64,000 nt of DNA from Microcoleus vaginatus WJT46-NPBG5 (lineage in GTDB: Bacteria > Cyanobacteriota > Cyanobacteriia > Cyanobacteriales > Oscillatoriaceae): NCBI GenBank assembly GCA_019359355.1, contig JAHHHM010000007.1:165450-229449 (forward strand), read 5' to 3'. Below are positions 28,466 to 38,130 of the stretch, piece by piece. The position numbers and the translations under genes are program-made. Numbering within the stretch: position 1 is the stretch's first letter; every line of letters begins with the position of its first letter. The notes beneath the pieces were generated by a model. It was not told the origin of the DNA. It did not search any database and saw only the letters and a program-made list of their open reading frames with translations.

Positions 28466-29920
28466 TCAGCACTCTTCTCTCACCGGCAGCGACAAAACAA
28501 AAGTTGTTCCAGAACCCGCATTAGGAATATCTGCCTTCGATTTCTCTAACTTAGCTGGACTAAAAACTTGAATTTCACCCTGCATTTGTTCTACCAAATC
28601 TTTAGCAATGGCTAAGCCCAAACCTGTGCCGGGAATCTCTGTTTCTGCCTGAACGCCTCGAAAATGCCGCTCAAACAGCCGCTCCAAATCCTGTGGCGGA
28701 ATGCCAGGGCCGGTATCTGAGATGCTAAACACGATCCACTCAGAGGGGGAATTTGAGGGAATGATGGCGTGATGGGATAAAGGGCGCAATTGTTCTTGAT
28801 TGTCTCCCCCGCCGGCTCGCTTCTCAACCTGGATATAAATCTGCCCACCGGCAGGTGTGTATTTCAAGGCATTGTCGATTAAATTGCTCAATACTTCGCG
28901 CAATGCCTTGGGATTAACCGGCACCGGCGGTAAATCGGACACAATGCCGGTGATAATACTCAGTTGGCGCTCACCGGCAATTGCTCTGGCTGATATTAAC
29001 AAGGGTTCCAGCACTTGGGCGACGGAACACAATTCTAGGGGGGATGCCGGCAGCAGAGGTAATATTTGGGAATTGGGTGCCGGTTCGCCGGTTTGCCTAG
29101 AAGTGCCTTCTGAGGTTCGCACCGCTTCCCAATTCACTGCTAAAGGTGCCGGCTCGATTTCCAGCCGGTCTTGATCTATGGTTCGATCCATCTGTTGCAG
29201 CAACTCTTGCAAGCGATCGCTTTCCCGGACAATGCTACTGGCAATATCGCGGTTGCCATCTCCGGGTAGTAGGCGTCTTAGCAACAGTTTGCCAAATGTT
29301 TTTAAAGCTGTAAGCGGACTGCGAAGCTGGTGCAGCAAATTATCTAGGATGTCGTGTTGCTGAGCGTGAATGAGTTGCTGTTGGCGATAGTTATGATCAG
29401 ACCACTCAGAGCGCTGGTCTAAAATACAAGCCAGTGCAAGGGTGTGGGCAATTCGTTCGATTTGAGAGCGCTCTCGTTTATTCCAAGGCCGGTCTTCTCG
29501 ACTGGTGACCAACAATCCCATCACTACCCCCTCATGCATGAGAGGCAGGATAATTTGGCGCTGTTGCCGCCAGGAATCTTCATCGCCCTCCTCCGCCTGC
29601 CCCCGATCTGCCTTCTGGTCAAAAAAAGGTGTTTGCGAATCAATTAATGCGTCTACCGATGGGATAATGCCCGGTGCTGCAGAGAGTAAGCGAGGGAACG
29701 CCGCGCCGGCTCTTTCCGGTAAAAGCCTTAAAGGATCGTTTTCTTCCCACACCACAGCCGTTTCTGGGTAAGCCGCAATTGGAATTAATTTGGCTTCTGC
29801 CCCTTCTACCAGTTCTTCGGTCAAGTACACCACACTTAAGGACGCTCTCAGTCCTTGAGTTAACAGGGCTAACTGCGCTCGGCAAAGCGCAACAAATTCT
29901 GAACTCGCAGGCATCAACAT
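28466..29920 (-). CDS. Soluble GAF-domain sensor histidine kinase, Hik2/CSK-like
   Basis: The 484-residue protein has no membrane segment. An N-terminal GAF-like domain (about 10-170) precedes a HisKA domain with an atypical H-box LLHQLRSPLTALKTFGKLLL (His197) and an HATPase domain with N box NLIDNALKY, G1 ISDTGPGI and G2 GTGLGLAIA. The H-box resembles the Hik2/chloroplast sensor kinase group, which is cytosolic, redox-responsive and widely conserved in cyanobacteria; this subgroup assignment is from memory of the motif and is tentative. The long interdomain insert is rich in Pro/Gly/Ser. It is convergent with the SLH gene. No cognate regulator is adjacent. Confidence 0.8.
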   Translation of the reverse strand: MLMPASSEFVALCRAQLALLTQGLRASLSVVYLTEELVEGAEAKLIPIAAYPETAVVWEENDPLRLLPERAGAAFPRLLSAAPGIIPSVDALIDSQTPFFDQKADRGQAEEGDEDSWRQQRQIILPLMHEGVVMGLLVTSREDRPWNKRERSQIERIAHTLALACILDQRSEWSDHNYRQQQLIHAQQHDILDNLLHQLRSPLTALKTFGKLLLRRLLPGDGNRDIASSIVRESDRLQELLQQMDRTIDQDRLEIEPAPLAVNWEAVRTSEGTSRQTGEPAPNSQILPLLPASPLELCSVAQVLEPLLISARAIAGERQLSIITGIVSDLPPVPVNPKALREVLSNLIDNALKYTPAGGQIYIQVEKRAGGGDNQEQLRPLSHHAIIPSNSPSEWIVFSISDTGPGIPPQDLERLFERHFRGVQAETEIPGTGLGLAIAKDLVEQMQGEIQVFSPAKLEKSKADIPNAGSGTTFVLSLPVREEC

Positions 29921-30228
29921 GAAGTGACTGTGGGTTTTTTAACAACGGCGATCAAATTAAGGGCTTTTGTCTCAGGCAAAGTAGACTTGTCCTCTACTAT
30001 GATTGTGATAGGTTTGCGGCTAAGCGAGGCAAATGTAACAGGAAAATTCCGTTGCCGGTCAATTGGGATGGACACGCAGCCGCCCTTATTCACCCACTTG
30101 TCACGCCACTGGTCGATTCTCTGTCGCTTCCCATCCGGGATTTGCCCTCTGCCAAGAGTAAATTTTTAACTTTTATTAAAAAATATTTTTTTTTGTTAAA
30201 GATAGTGTAGCTTTTTTTCCGGCCTCTC
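29921..30228. other. Intergenic region, no feature seen
   Basis: The kinase promoter should be at the left end; a T-rich run near 30180-30198 is the only compositional feature. Confidence 0.45.
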
Positions 30229-30705
30229 TTGCTTCTGAATCGCCAGAAGCCATATCTACACTGGGTTGAGAAAAATTATGTACAAAGGTTAAGAGAGATT
30301 GATATTTTGTACGGGAACAGATATACTTGCGACGGTTTTTGTAACTATCACTACACCCGTCGGCTGAAAGAGGAGGTAAAGAGGTTGGCCAGGAGACGTA
30401 AACGTAAGAGCCGTCGTCGGCAAGAAGGGCGTCGAATTCTTGAGCACGTGCCTCAGTATAGTATCGAAAGTGGCGAAGATAAACCAGTCACAGCTGCTCG
30501 CAAGTTTATCCATACCGAGGGTATCCTTCCACCTGCCTTGCTGTTAGTTAAAAGGAACGAACACACCACTGACCGATATTTCTGGGCAGAAAAGGGTCTA
30601 TTTGGGGCGCAATACGTTGAAGAAAATCATTTCCTGTTCCCTAGCTTAAAAGTGCTGGAGGGCAGTCCGGGCACAAATCCGAGCTTAGCACTCAGTGTCC
30701 GTTGA
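30229..30705 (+). CDS. Basic protein of unknown function without ATG or GTG start
   Basis: An open frame of 158 codons whose first usable codon is TTG, only 21 bases after an in-frame stop. The product has a strongly basic central stretch (RLARRRKRKSRRR, about 52-65) and a hydrophobic/aromatic C-terminal part (FIHTEGILPPALLLVKR, RYFWAEKGLFGAQYVEENH). Composition is protein-like throughout, yet no ATG/GTG and no clear ribosome site exist, so it may be a 5'-truncated gene or use TTG. I do not recognise it. The basic patch suggests nucleic acid binding; inference only. Confidence 0.5.
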   Translation: MLLNRQKPYLHWVEKNYVQRLREIDILYGNRYTCDGFCNYHYTRRLKEEVKRLARRRKRKSRRRQEGRRILEHVPQYSIESGEDKPVTAARKFIHTEGILPPALLLVKRNEHTTDRYFWAEKGLFGAQYVEENHFLFPSLKVLEGSPGTNPSLALSVR

Positions 30706-31443
30706 AATCAAAGACCGCGCCTTGAAAACACACCCCACCGGGGAAGCGAGTTGAAAAAGCTCAAGCTTGCTTAGAGATAAGTGAGCTTAAGTCTAACTAG
30801 AATACCTGATCGTGTGACGGGATATTCAAGTTGTCTCGATTAGTCTGGCAGTCAACGACTTGCTGTCGAGCCTTACTTCTAATTAGGGTGCTGCCGGCGA
30901 CGGGCTGTAAGCCAGAGTTTATCGAGAGGTTGGCCTCTCCAGGGGTGTGCCTAATAAAACTGCTCTTAAGTATCTGTTGGGAAGAAAAGCGAGTAAATCG
31001 CAAGGCAAAATAAGGAGATCGGGTGGAGAAAAACTCTAGCTAAGCGCCCGAAATTCTTTCATTTCGCTTTGTGCCGGCTGTAAATAGCCAATATCGAATA
31101 GGCAATTATCAATATCGGCAGCCCTCAGCCAAGGTTCGTGCTGGGTGTTGACTGAAATTAACATTCATTTTTTAGTGTGGTGTAGAGCGCTAGGCCTTGC
31201 ATCAATTTTCCATCGGCGGATGCATTCGCCGGTGTAATTTTTTTTGGATCTGTCCCCTGTTGTGTCTCTGATGAAAAGGGTCAGTTTTTGATTGGGCTTA
31301 TCGGCAAGCTGTTAGGCAAATAAGTTTGTCTTTATGATCCTGCTGGGTATTTACTATTCAGCAGCCGTTAAGCCGGTTTCAATCCGGCTGCGACAAAGCA
31401 GGATATCCTAGCAAAAGAATGTTTTCCCCACTCAGCCCTGTGT
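30706..31443. other. Non-coding region with several small hairpins
   Basis: No convincing frame. Hairpins include AAGCTCA/TGAGCTT near 30754-30785 and AGCCGG/CCGGCT at 31371-31389. I checked by eye for RNase P, tmRNA and SRP RNA core motifs and saw none; a small RNA cannot be excluded. Confidence 0.5.
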
Positions 31444-31776
31444 ATGCAGAATACCCGTCTCAACAGCCTGGTTGATGTCGCCTCTGGGCGGTTTGGGCAA
31501 TGGTTAAGCAATCCTTGGCGGCGAATCTCGCTGCTGGTAATCAGTGTGTTGTTTGGCGTCTTCTTGGGAAGCGCTATTTCTACCATCGCCGGACAAAGAG
31601 CTAACTTAGATATTAGTGTGGCTGCGATTTTGGTCGTGCTGACCGAAGCGCTCAGCTGGGTTGTTTACGGCACAAACCGGCGCATAGCCAACTCGCTGCT
31701 CATCCAAATATTAAATGCACTCAAAATTGGTTTGACTTACAGCCTGTTTGTAGAAGCCTTTAAGCTAGGTTCCTGA
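31444..31776 (+). CDS. ycf20: Ycf20 family protein (DUF565)
   Basis: A 110-residue membrane protein with NPWRRISLLVISVLFGVFLG, a second hydrophobic segment ISVAAILVVLTEALSWVVYG and a third ALKIGLTYSLFVEAF. This pattern and length match Ycf20, found in cyanobacteria and algal plastids and linked in algae and plants to non-photochemical quenching. It sits four bases upstream of the glycerate kinase gene, so the two form an operon. Thylakoid or cytoplasmic membrane. The exact biochemical role is not known. Confidence 0.85.
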   Translation: MQNTRLNSLVDVASGRFGQWLSNPWRRISLLVISVLFGVFLGSAISTIAGQRANLDISVAAILVVLTEALSWVVYGTNRRIANSLLIQILNALKIGLTYSLFVEAFKLGS

Positions 31777-31780
31777 TGGC

Positions 31781-32839
31781 ATGGAGCAACCGAGTTTATC
31801 GCTGAATCAAATTCTTACACAGTGGGCGAATCAGGGCGAACCCCCGGCAGAGGTTTGGCAACAGCTAGAAGCGTGGGAACTCTCAGATCAACGGCGGGCC
31901 AAAGCATTTGGCGTTACGCCTGAGAATGCCCGTAGAATTGTTCAACAGCGAGGGCTGCTTTTTCAATCGGTCTATCCCAGTTTCCGTCCAGCCGTTGCGG
32001 AAAATCCATCTTTATTAAACACCTTATGGCATCTTTGGCTGCCTTTGGCGATGCAGTTGGCGGAATACCTGCAAGCTTTGGGGCGTCCTGTAGTTCAAGG
32101 GATACTGGGGGGACAAGGCACCGGCAAAACGACCTTAGCTGCCGGTCTAACGATGATTCTTGGCCTTTTAGGGTATCGCACTGTCAGCCTGTCTCTAGAT
32201 GACCTTTACAAAACTTATCACGAACGGCAGCGTCTCAAAGAGCAAGACCCGCGTTTGATCTGGCGTGGGCCACCGGGAACCCACGATGTTGAGCTAGGAA
32301 TTGAGATTTTGGATCAGTTGCGCCGGCTTGATCGTCCCGCTGTTCAGGTTCCGCGCTTTGATAAGTCTGCTTGGGGAGGTGCCGGTGACAGAACGGACTT
32401 CCAGACAGTTGCCGGCGCTGATATTGTCTTGTTTGAAGGTTGGTTTGTCGGGGCGCGAGCGATTGATCCAAGTATTTTTGACACAGCACCGGCACCGATT
32501 ATAACCCCGGCTGACCGCTGTTTCGCCCGTGATATGAATGTCAAACTGCACGATTATTTACCTCTGTGGCAGCGCCTAGATCGCTTAATGGTGCTGTATC
32601 CGGTAGATTATCGGCTTTCTATACAGTGGCGACAGCAGGCAGAACATCAAATGATCGCTGCCGGTAAAACGGGGATGAGCGATTTAGAAATTAAGCAATT
32701 TGTCTATTATTTCTGGAAAGCATTGCATCCAGAGTTATTTATTAAGCCTTTGATTAGCTGTTCTGAGTGGGTGGATTTAGTGGTTGAAATTAATGCCGAT
32801 CATTCTGCTGGCAGCGTTTATAAGCCGATTGATTGCTGA
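31781..32839 (+). CDS. glyK: D-glycerate 3-kinase (plant-type GLYK)
   Basis: A 352-residue P-loop kinase with Walker A GGQGTGKTTLA (about 109-119), the lid/Walker B segment YRTVSLSLDDLYKTY and substrate region WRGPPGTHDVELG, PRFDKSAWGGAGDR, VLFEGWFVGAR. These match the plant/cyanobacterial glycerate kinase family, which phosphorylates D-glycerate to 3-phosphoglycerate in the last step of the photorespiratory C2 cycle. An N-terminal helical extension (1-85) is usual in cyanobacterial members. It follows ycf20 by four bases. Cytosolic. The alternative, a uridine kinase-like protein, is less likely given WRGPPGTHD. Confidence 0.85.
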   Translation: MEQPSLSLNQILTQWANQGEPPAEVWQQLEAWELSDQRRAKAFGVTPENARRIVQQRGLLFQSVYPSFRPAVAENPSLLNTLWHLWLPLAMQLAEYLQALGRPVVQGILGGQGTGKTTLAAGLTMILGLLGYRTVSLSLDDLYKTYHERQRLKEQDPRLIWRGPPGTHDVELGIEILDQLRRLDRPAVQVPRFDKSAWGGAGDRTDFQTVAGADIVLFEGWFVGARAIDPSIFDTAPAPIITPADRCFARDMNVKLHDYLPLWQRLDRLMVLYPVDYRLSIQWRQQAEHQMIAAGKTGMSDLEIKQFVYYFWKALHPELFIKPLISCSEWVDLVVEINADHSAGSVYKPIDC

Positions 32840-32971
32840 TTTCAAAAGCTTAAACATGAAGAAATTTCAGTCGTTGATAAACGGCTGGGGAATGTGCCGG
32901 TGAACCCCACACACTCCCCAGCCGGACAATTTGAAAGCCGACAAATCACATCTTCTGATATTTTTCAAACT

Positions 32972-34108
32972 TTAACAATTTTGTAAATAATCAACAACAG
33001 CGCCGGCTATTGTTTCGGTTCCATCTTTAGGAATTGAGGCGGTGAGGCGAGGCGGTTGTAAAGGTTGCCGCAAAAATTCCCAACTCCCCTCAAAAAAGTC
33101 TGCCGATGAAATAATTTGATGGTAAGCGTGATCAGCAATTCCTTCTAATAGTAAAGGAGATTCAGCAAACTCTTCTCGCGTTAGAGAAACAATCGGAACA
33201 CCCACCCTTAAAGCTTCGGCAAATGTGCTATATCCAGGCTTAGAAATAACTCGTCCGCACAGCGGCATGAAATCTACGGGACGGATAGAAAGACTCTGAG
33301 AAGAAGAGAGAGGAGGTTGGGAAAAAGGAGGAGTTTTTGAAGGCTGCCCACAAACTTTGATTAAATTAGGAAAATCTGGAGCTTGCTGATCAAAGGTGAT
33401 AAATTGCCAGTCGGAAAATTTTTGCAGGTTGCTATAAGGAATTTGAGCTAAACCTAATCCACCAAAAGTCAGTAAAACAATTTTTTCCTGCGGTGCAGTT
33501 AAGCCCCAAATGCCTCTGATTTCATCCTCGTTATAACGAGGGGAACCTCCCGTTAAGCCCACATCGGTTATGTTGGCAAAAGCGCTCATTGTTTCGTGAA
33601 ATGGTAAGCGAAATAGACGATCACACTGGCTGAAACACTCACCAATCCAATCAGCCATTTCTATAAATTCTCCTCCCCAAGGGCGGTAGATAAAATCCCA
33701 GCCAAAGTTACTCATCATCCAACAAGGAATGCCGGCAGCTTTGGCAATGGGTGCTGCTAAGGGAGGAATATCAGCCAAAATTAATTTCACCTTATTTAAA
33801 TGAATAAAACTAGCTTCTGTGGCGATAATAGAACGCTGCCGGTCACGGATTTGCTTCAATTCTTTCAGTGTAGTATCTTTATCCATTGTCAGGCTGTCGC
33901 TTTGCACAACGCCCACATCAAACGCACGAGGGCGCACGATAAAATCCCCAGAAATATAAGATTCTAGTAACCAGCGGGGTGCGGTTGTGACCAACACGAG
34001 TAGAATTTCTGGATTCATCTGTTGAATTGCAGCGGCAACAGACGCAGCACGGACTGCATGACCGAATCCATGATTGGTAATTGCGATATATAAAACAGGT
34101 CGTGACAT
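32972..34108 (-). CDS. Glycosyltransferase-like protein (GT-B fold)
   Basis: A 378-residue protein starting with the GT-B N-terminal strand and loop VLYIAITNHGFGHAVRAASV and carrying a C-terminal nucleotide-sugar site PLCGRVISKPGYSTFAEAL with Glu following the Gly-x-Ser loop. The layout resembles family 28 transferases and the N-terminal domain of plant L-arabinokinase. A short Ser/Pro insert lies at about 270-285. Donor and acceptor are unknown. It is a single gene with a leaderless-looking AT-rich upstream region and no polysaccharide genes around it. Cytosolic, possibly membrane associated. Confidence 0.8.
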   Translation of the reverse strand: MSRPVLYIAITNHGFGHAVRAASVAAAIQQMNPEILLVLVTTAPRWLLESYISGDFIVRPRAFDVGVVQSDSLTMDKDTTLKELKQIRDRQRSIIATEASFIHLNKVKLILADIPPLAAPIAKAAGIPCWMMSNFGWDFIYRPWGGEFIEMADWIGECFSQCDRLFRLPFHETMSAFANITDVGLTGGSPRYNEDEIRGIWGLTAPQEKIVLLTFGGLGLAQIPYSNLQKFSDWQFITFDQQAPDFPNLIKVCGQPSKTPPFSQPPLSSSQSLSIRPVDFMPLCGRVISKPGYSTFAEALRVGVPIVSLTREEFAESPLLLEGIADHAYHQIISSADFFEGSWEFLRQPLQPPRLTASIPKDGTETIAGAVVDYLQNC

Positions 34109-34290
34109 TTCTAGTTTCTCAGGTACTTAGAAGGGAGGGTTAATTTTTGTCCGCACACATTTTGTACTAGCCTGTTAACCCGTTCAATAATTTATTTCGG
34201 GGCTAATGGTTAAAGTCTGCTTCATCCGATACAAAATACAGTTCACTATAATTTAGTGAACTTTAGCGATTAGCTACGTTTCCAAACCTC

Positions 34291-35502
34291 TTAAACTTTA
34301 AAATTTGAAATTTCTGCAACTAGCTGATCTATTTCAGATTCTAAGGTGAAGTAGTGAACGCAGGCGCGGATGCAGTCGGGATTAAGGAGTGTGCGCACCA
34401 TAATTTTTTGTGTTTCCAAGAATTGCACAAGTTGCTGATGTGTTGCACCGGCATCCCGGCGAATTGGATCTAGCTGAAAGGAAACTAAACCGGCTTCTGG
34501 GGGTGATGTTCGCAGGCAGTTAATGCCGGCTAAATTTTGTAACTGTTCCCAAAGATATTTACTACCTTTCTGTATCTGCTGATAGCGTTCCTCAGCGGTT
34601 CCCCACTGGTAATGAAGTGCCATTGCACTCCGCAAACCGGCATAGAGTGGCACTGCTGAAGTGGCAATTTCAAATCGCTTCCCCGTCGGCTGCCAACCGG
34701 CCGGCTGACCGCTCCCATCGGTAATAATGCCGCGCCAGCCGATAAACGTGGGATGCAGGCTTTCTAAAGCTTCTGGCTGCACGTAGAGTCCTCCAACGCC
34801 GGCTGGCCCACACCACCATTTATGGCCGGTGAAGGCATAAAAGTCTGCGGCAATTTCAGTTAAATTCAACGGCAAGACGCCGACAGACTGGGCGGCATCA
34901 ACTAAGACTCGAACCGGCTTTCCCCAAGTTGAATGGTTATGGCATAGCTGGACAATTTCAGCCAGCGGCAAAACTTGGCCGGTGTTCCATAGGATGTGAC
35001 TTAAAACCACCAGTCGAGTATTAGATCGCAAATATTGATCAATGGCGGCTACCGGATCGCCATCATTCAATGTCGCCATTAGGCGACAGGTGGAAACTTC
35101 GATATCAAACCGGCGCTGTAGTTCCCCCACCGCTGCTACAATGCCTTGATGTTCGCAATCGGTTAGCAGCAGGTGATCCCCAGGTTGCCAGTCAATCCCC
35201 CACAAGGCAATGTTGCAGCCAACGGTGACATCCTCAGTGAGAGTAATCGTTTCTACCGGCACACAAAGTTCTGTGGCGATCGCTTGCCGCGTTTGGGTGG
35301 CTTCTCGATTGATCCAAGTATTCGCCTCTCCCGAAAATGGTCCTACGCGTTCCACTTCTTCATAAGATTGCCGGATCGCCTCCAATGCGGCGTGAGGCAG
35401 CGGACCTTGTCCCCCGTAGTTAAAATAAGCTTTATTCACCAAGGCTGGGAAGTGCTGCCGATGGTGTTCTAGGGAAGTTTGTTGTGGGGTAGATCCCGTC
35501 AT
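34291..35502 (-). CDS. Class V aminotransferase family, L-cysteine/cystine lyase-like
   Basis: A 403-residue PLP enzyme. Visible motifs are the phosphate-binding TLTEDVTVGCNIAL, the PLP-ring Asp in VDAAQSVGV (Asp202) and the Schiff-base Lys228 in FTGHKWWCGPAG, with a C-terminal RTLLNPDCIRACVHYF. The closest recalled family is the cyanobacterial cystine C-S lyase (C-DES), a non-NifS member of this fold proposed to deliver persulfide for iron-sulfur clusters; isopenicillin-N epimerase-like enzymes are the alternative. It lacks the conserved catalytic Cys loop of true cysteine desulfurases. Single-gene unit. Confidence 0.75.
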   Translation of the reverse strand: MTGSTPQQTSLEHHRQHFPALVNKAYFNYGGQGPLPHAALEAIRQSYEEVERVGPFSGEANTWINREATQTRQAIATELCVPVETITLTEDVTVGCNIALWGIDWQPGDHLLLTDCEHQGIVAAVGELQRRFDIEVSTCRLMATLNDGDPVAAIDQYLRSNTRLVVLSHILWNTGQVLPLAEIVQLCHNHSTWGKPVRVLVDAAQSVGVLPLNLTEIAADFYAFTGHKWWCGPAGVGGLYVQPEALESLHPTFIGWRGIITDGSGQPAGWQPTGKRFEIATSAVPLYAGLRSAMALHYQWGTAEERYQQIQKGSKYLWEQLQNLAGINCLRTSPPEAGLVSFQLDPIRRDAGATHQQLVQFLETQKIMVRTLLNPDCIRACVHYFTLESEIDQLVAEISNFKV

Positions 35503-36053
35503 AGTAATCAGTTCAAAGGAGGTTATAGCATTTCGCGCTTGCGGATGCCTAGAATGCTAGGATTGCGCTCTAGACATTGTAAGAGCCAGCCGGTGAAATT
35601 TACCTGGAATTTTTTTCAAAAATTGAAATAACCTGACAAATAATATCGCCTGATTTCTCGGGACCGGTTTTTACCTGAATACTTTCGTCTTCACCAGCCT
35701 AGACTTAAGGGAAATTTTACTGTTTTACCCGGCTTTACCGACTATTTATGATATTTATGAAGGTAAGGGTGAGATTCAACGTAATTTCTTTTTACCATGA
35801 CAAATAAAAAGTTAAGTTAATTTTTTCAAATAAAATATTTTTTGCGTTATAGTTAACTTCAAAAATAATTTTGCAACAAACAAAATGAAAAGTTGTAAAA
35901 TGAACAATTCAACAGCATAAATTAGAAAACTTTATCCAAAACCCAGTAAATTCGCTAAGTAAGAAGTCAAGAAGAAATGTTAGCCGGCAGAAAGTTTTTC
36001 TCGAAGGGCACTGAAACAATGCGGTCGGCTCAATTTTTTGCTAGCCTAAAAGT
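35503..36053. other. AT-rich divergent intergenic region
   Basis: 551 bases between divergent genes. Long A/T runs around 35815-35900; no gene, hairpin or repeat of note. Confidence 0.5.
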
Positions 36054-37520
36054 ATGCTTTTGACTGCTGAACTTTTATTTAATTACCAACGGTGCCGACG
36101 TCGGTCTTTTCTAGATACCTATGGAGACGCCCAACAGCAAGGGTGCGAGAGTGACTTTCTGTTGAAACTGCAACAAAATAGCTGGGCACACCGGCAAGCC
36201 ATTGTTGCTGACATGACGTACCACCAACCCCAGTACCCACGGCGAGATTTCATTGCCGGTACTGAGGCAACGCTAGAATTGATGCGCCAAGGTGTTGATC
36301 GCATTTATCTGGGAATACTGCGGGCAGAAGGGCCGCCAGGATTTACACTGGCAAGCAGCCCCGATTTACTGATCAAACAGCCCGGAGAATCATCTTTTGG
36401 CAACTGGCTTTACGTTCCCACAGATATCAAACTGGGCAAGCGTCCGAAGCTAGACTATCAAATTATTGTGGCTTTTCACGCCTATGTGCTGACATCTGTG
36501 CAGGGAGTTAGCCCAGAGACGGCTGGGTTGCTATTGCGAGAAAAAGGCGCTTATCGGGTGAATTTGGGGCAACGAATGCCTCAAATGCAGCAGATGCTAA
36601 CAGAATGTATTGAGATGCTGCACCACCGGCAAGAACCTGAAGTTTTCATCGCCCGTCATCCTTGCAGCCATTGCCATTGGTATAGCAGTTGCTACAAGAT
36701 CGCCACAGAAACAAAACACCTGTCCCTATTGCCGGGAGTGACGCCGGTTCGTTACACCCAGTTGCAGGCGCTGAATTTAACAACAGTGGAAGCCCTTGCC
36801 GGCATAGATCCGGGGCAACTTGCTTGTTTAACCGAGTTTCCCGATGAAGTCGCGGGGCAGTTGGTGCTGCAAGCGCAATCAGTTCTGCAAAATCAAGCAA
36901 TTGCCACACCGGCAGGTTTGTCCCTTTCTCCCTCAGAGTTACCCACTGCGCCGGTTGAGCTTTATTTTGATATCGAAGCGCAGCCGGAATTGAATCTGGC
37001 ATTTTTACACGGAGTTTTAGTGGTTGATCGGCAAGCTAAAACCGAAACATTTTATCCACTTTTGGCAGAACAGCCGGCAGAGGAAGGCGCAATCTGGGAG
37101 CAATTTTTAAACTTAATTTGGGCGTATCCCGATGCGCCCATTTTTCATTTTTGTGATTACGAAGTTCAAACTTTTAAACAGTTTGCCAAGCGTTATCATA
37201 CCCCCTCTCATTTGTGGCGTCCCGTGCTGAGTCGGTTTGTGGATGTACACGAACGGGTGACACGCGCAGCCATATTGCCGGTGGAAAGTTATGCCCTCAA
37301 AGCGATTGCCCGCTGGGTAGGTTTTGAATGGCGCGACCGGCAGGCAAATGGCGCTCAATGTATATTCTGGTATGATCGTTGGTTAGAAACCGGCGATCGC
37401 ACGTTTCTTGACGCAATTCGGCGCTACAACGAAGATGACTGCCGCGCCACTTACGTGGTTAAAGATTGGCTAGTCAACTTTTTGCAAAATGCTGATCGCA
37501 CACTTGCACCTCTTTCCTAG
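36054..37520 (+). CDS. TM0106-family RecB-like nuclease with RNase H-like domain
   Basis: A 488-residue protein. The N-terminal part (1-230) is RecB/PD-(D/E)XK-like: LLTAELLFNYQRCRRRSF, LASSPDLLIKQ (Asp), TDIKLGKRPKLDYQ (Asp-x-Lys), and a Cys/His cluster PCSHCHWYSSCYK (about 202-215) that could ligate an Fe-S cluster or zinc. A helix-hairpin-helix-like stretch (240-275) follows. The C-terminal part (300-480) is a 3'-5' exonuclease-like domain with acidic residues in ELYFDIEAQPE, IFHFCDYEVQTFK and RYNEDDCRAT. The order fits the TM0106/TIGR03491 family of putative nucleases. The substrate is unknown; a DNA repair role is inferred. Confidence 0.85.
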   Translation: MLLTAELLFNYQRCRRRSFLDTYGDAQQQGCESDFLLKLQQNSWAHRQAIVADMTYHQPQYPRRDFIAGTEATLELMRQGVDRIYLGILRAEGPPGFTLASSPDLLIKQPGESSFGNWLYVPTDIKLGKRPKLDYQIIVAFHAYVLTSVQGVSPETAGLLLREKGAYRVNLGQRMPQMQQMLTECIEMLHHRQEPEVFIARHPCSHCHWYSSCYKIATETKHLSLLPGVTPVRYTQLQALNLTTVEALAGIDPGQLACLTEFPDEVAGQLVLQAQSVLQNQAIATPAGLSLSPSELPTAPVELYFDIEAQPELNLAFLHGVLVVDRQAKTETFYPLLAEQPAEEGAIWEQFLNLIWAYPDAPIFHFCDYEVQTFKQFAKRYHTPSHLWRPVLSRFVDVHERVTRAAILPVESYALKAIARWVGFEWRDRQANGAQCIFWYDRWLETGDRTFLDAIRRYNEDDCRATYVVKDWLVNFLQNADRTLAPLS

Positions 37521-37578
37521 CCAATCTCATCAAGCACTTTTAACATTTTAAAGATTCATTGGGCAAATCAAATTTGCC

Positions 37579-38130
37579 TCAATTTAAGCTAATATCCGTA
37601 AAAGATAACCGAGGGCAATTATTCCACCAGTCAGGGTTAATGCAGTCCGCTCTAAGCGTAACACTTTGAGCATTCTGGAGATCAATTGACCAAGTTTGCT
37701 TTTCTTCTGAACGCGTGATATATCTTTGCTCCACCAACTGCCGATTTCTATAAACTTCTAATAAGATAATATCTTCTTTGTCAGTTACCTTGCTATTTCT
37801 GTCTAAACCGAACTCCAAATTCAATTGAGAAAATCCAGAAGGCACCCCACAAACCACTTCAGATGCTGCCACACTGTTATTTATAATATCTCCCGATTCC
37901 TTCAATACATATCTATTATATAAATAAGCAATTTCTGGGAAAGAATTTTTTCCAAATTTCACCTTTGTTGCTTGTTCAACAGGTTTTAAAGGTTGCTGAA
38001 TCTCAGGAGTTCGGCTCTGGCACTCCAGATTAAACAAATAAGTTTGATTGGTTTGCGCTTGAAGTTTTAAAGCTGAAAGTAAAGCAAGAAACGTGACTGG
38101 GAAAATAAACAAATTTTGAATAGTTTTCAT
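37579..38130 (-). CDS. Secreted protein of unknown function
   Basis: A 183-residue protein with an N-terminal signal peptide (cut near LQAQ, residue 25). The mature part is beta-rich, with three cysteines (in LECQS, VVCGV and DCINPDWWNNC); FSQLNLEFGLDRNSKVTD and VTLRADCINPDWWNN resemble the NPCBM carbohydrate-binding jelly-roll, which is my best guess. It is convergent with the nuclease gene (59-base gap). Periplasmic or extracellular. Confidence 0.65.
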   Translation of the reverse strand: MKTIQNLFIFPVTFLALLSALKLQAQTNQTYLFNLECQSRTPEIQQPLKPVEQATKVKFGKNSFPEIAYLYNRYVLKESGDIINNSVAASEVVCGVPSGFSQLNLEFGLDRNSKVTDKEDIILLEVYRNRQLVEQRYITRSEEKQTWSIDLQNAQSVTLRADCINPDWWNNCPRLSFTDISLN

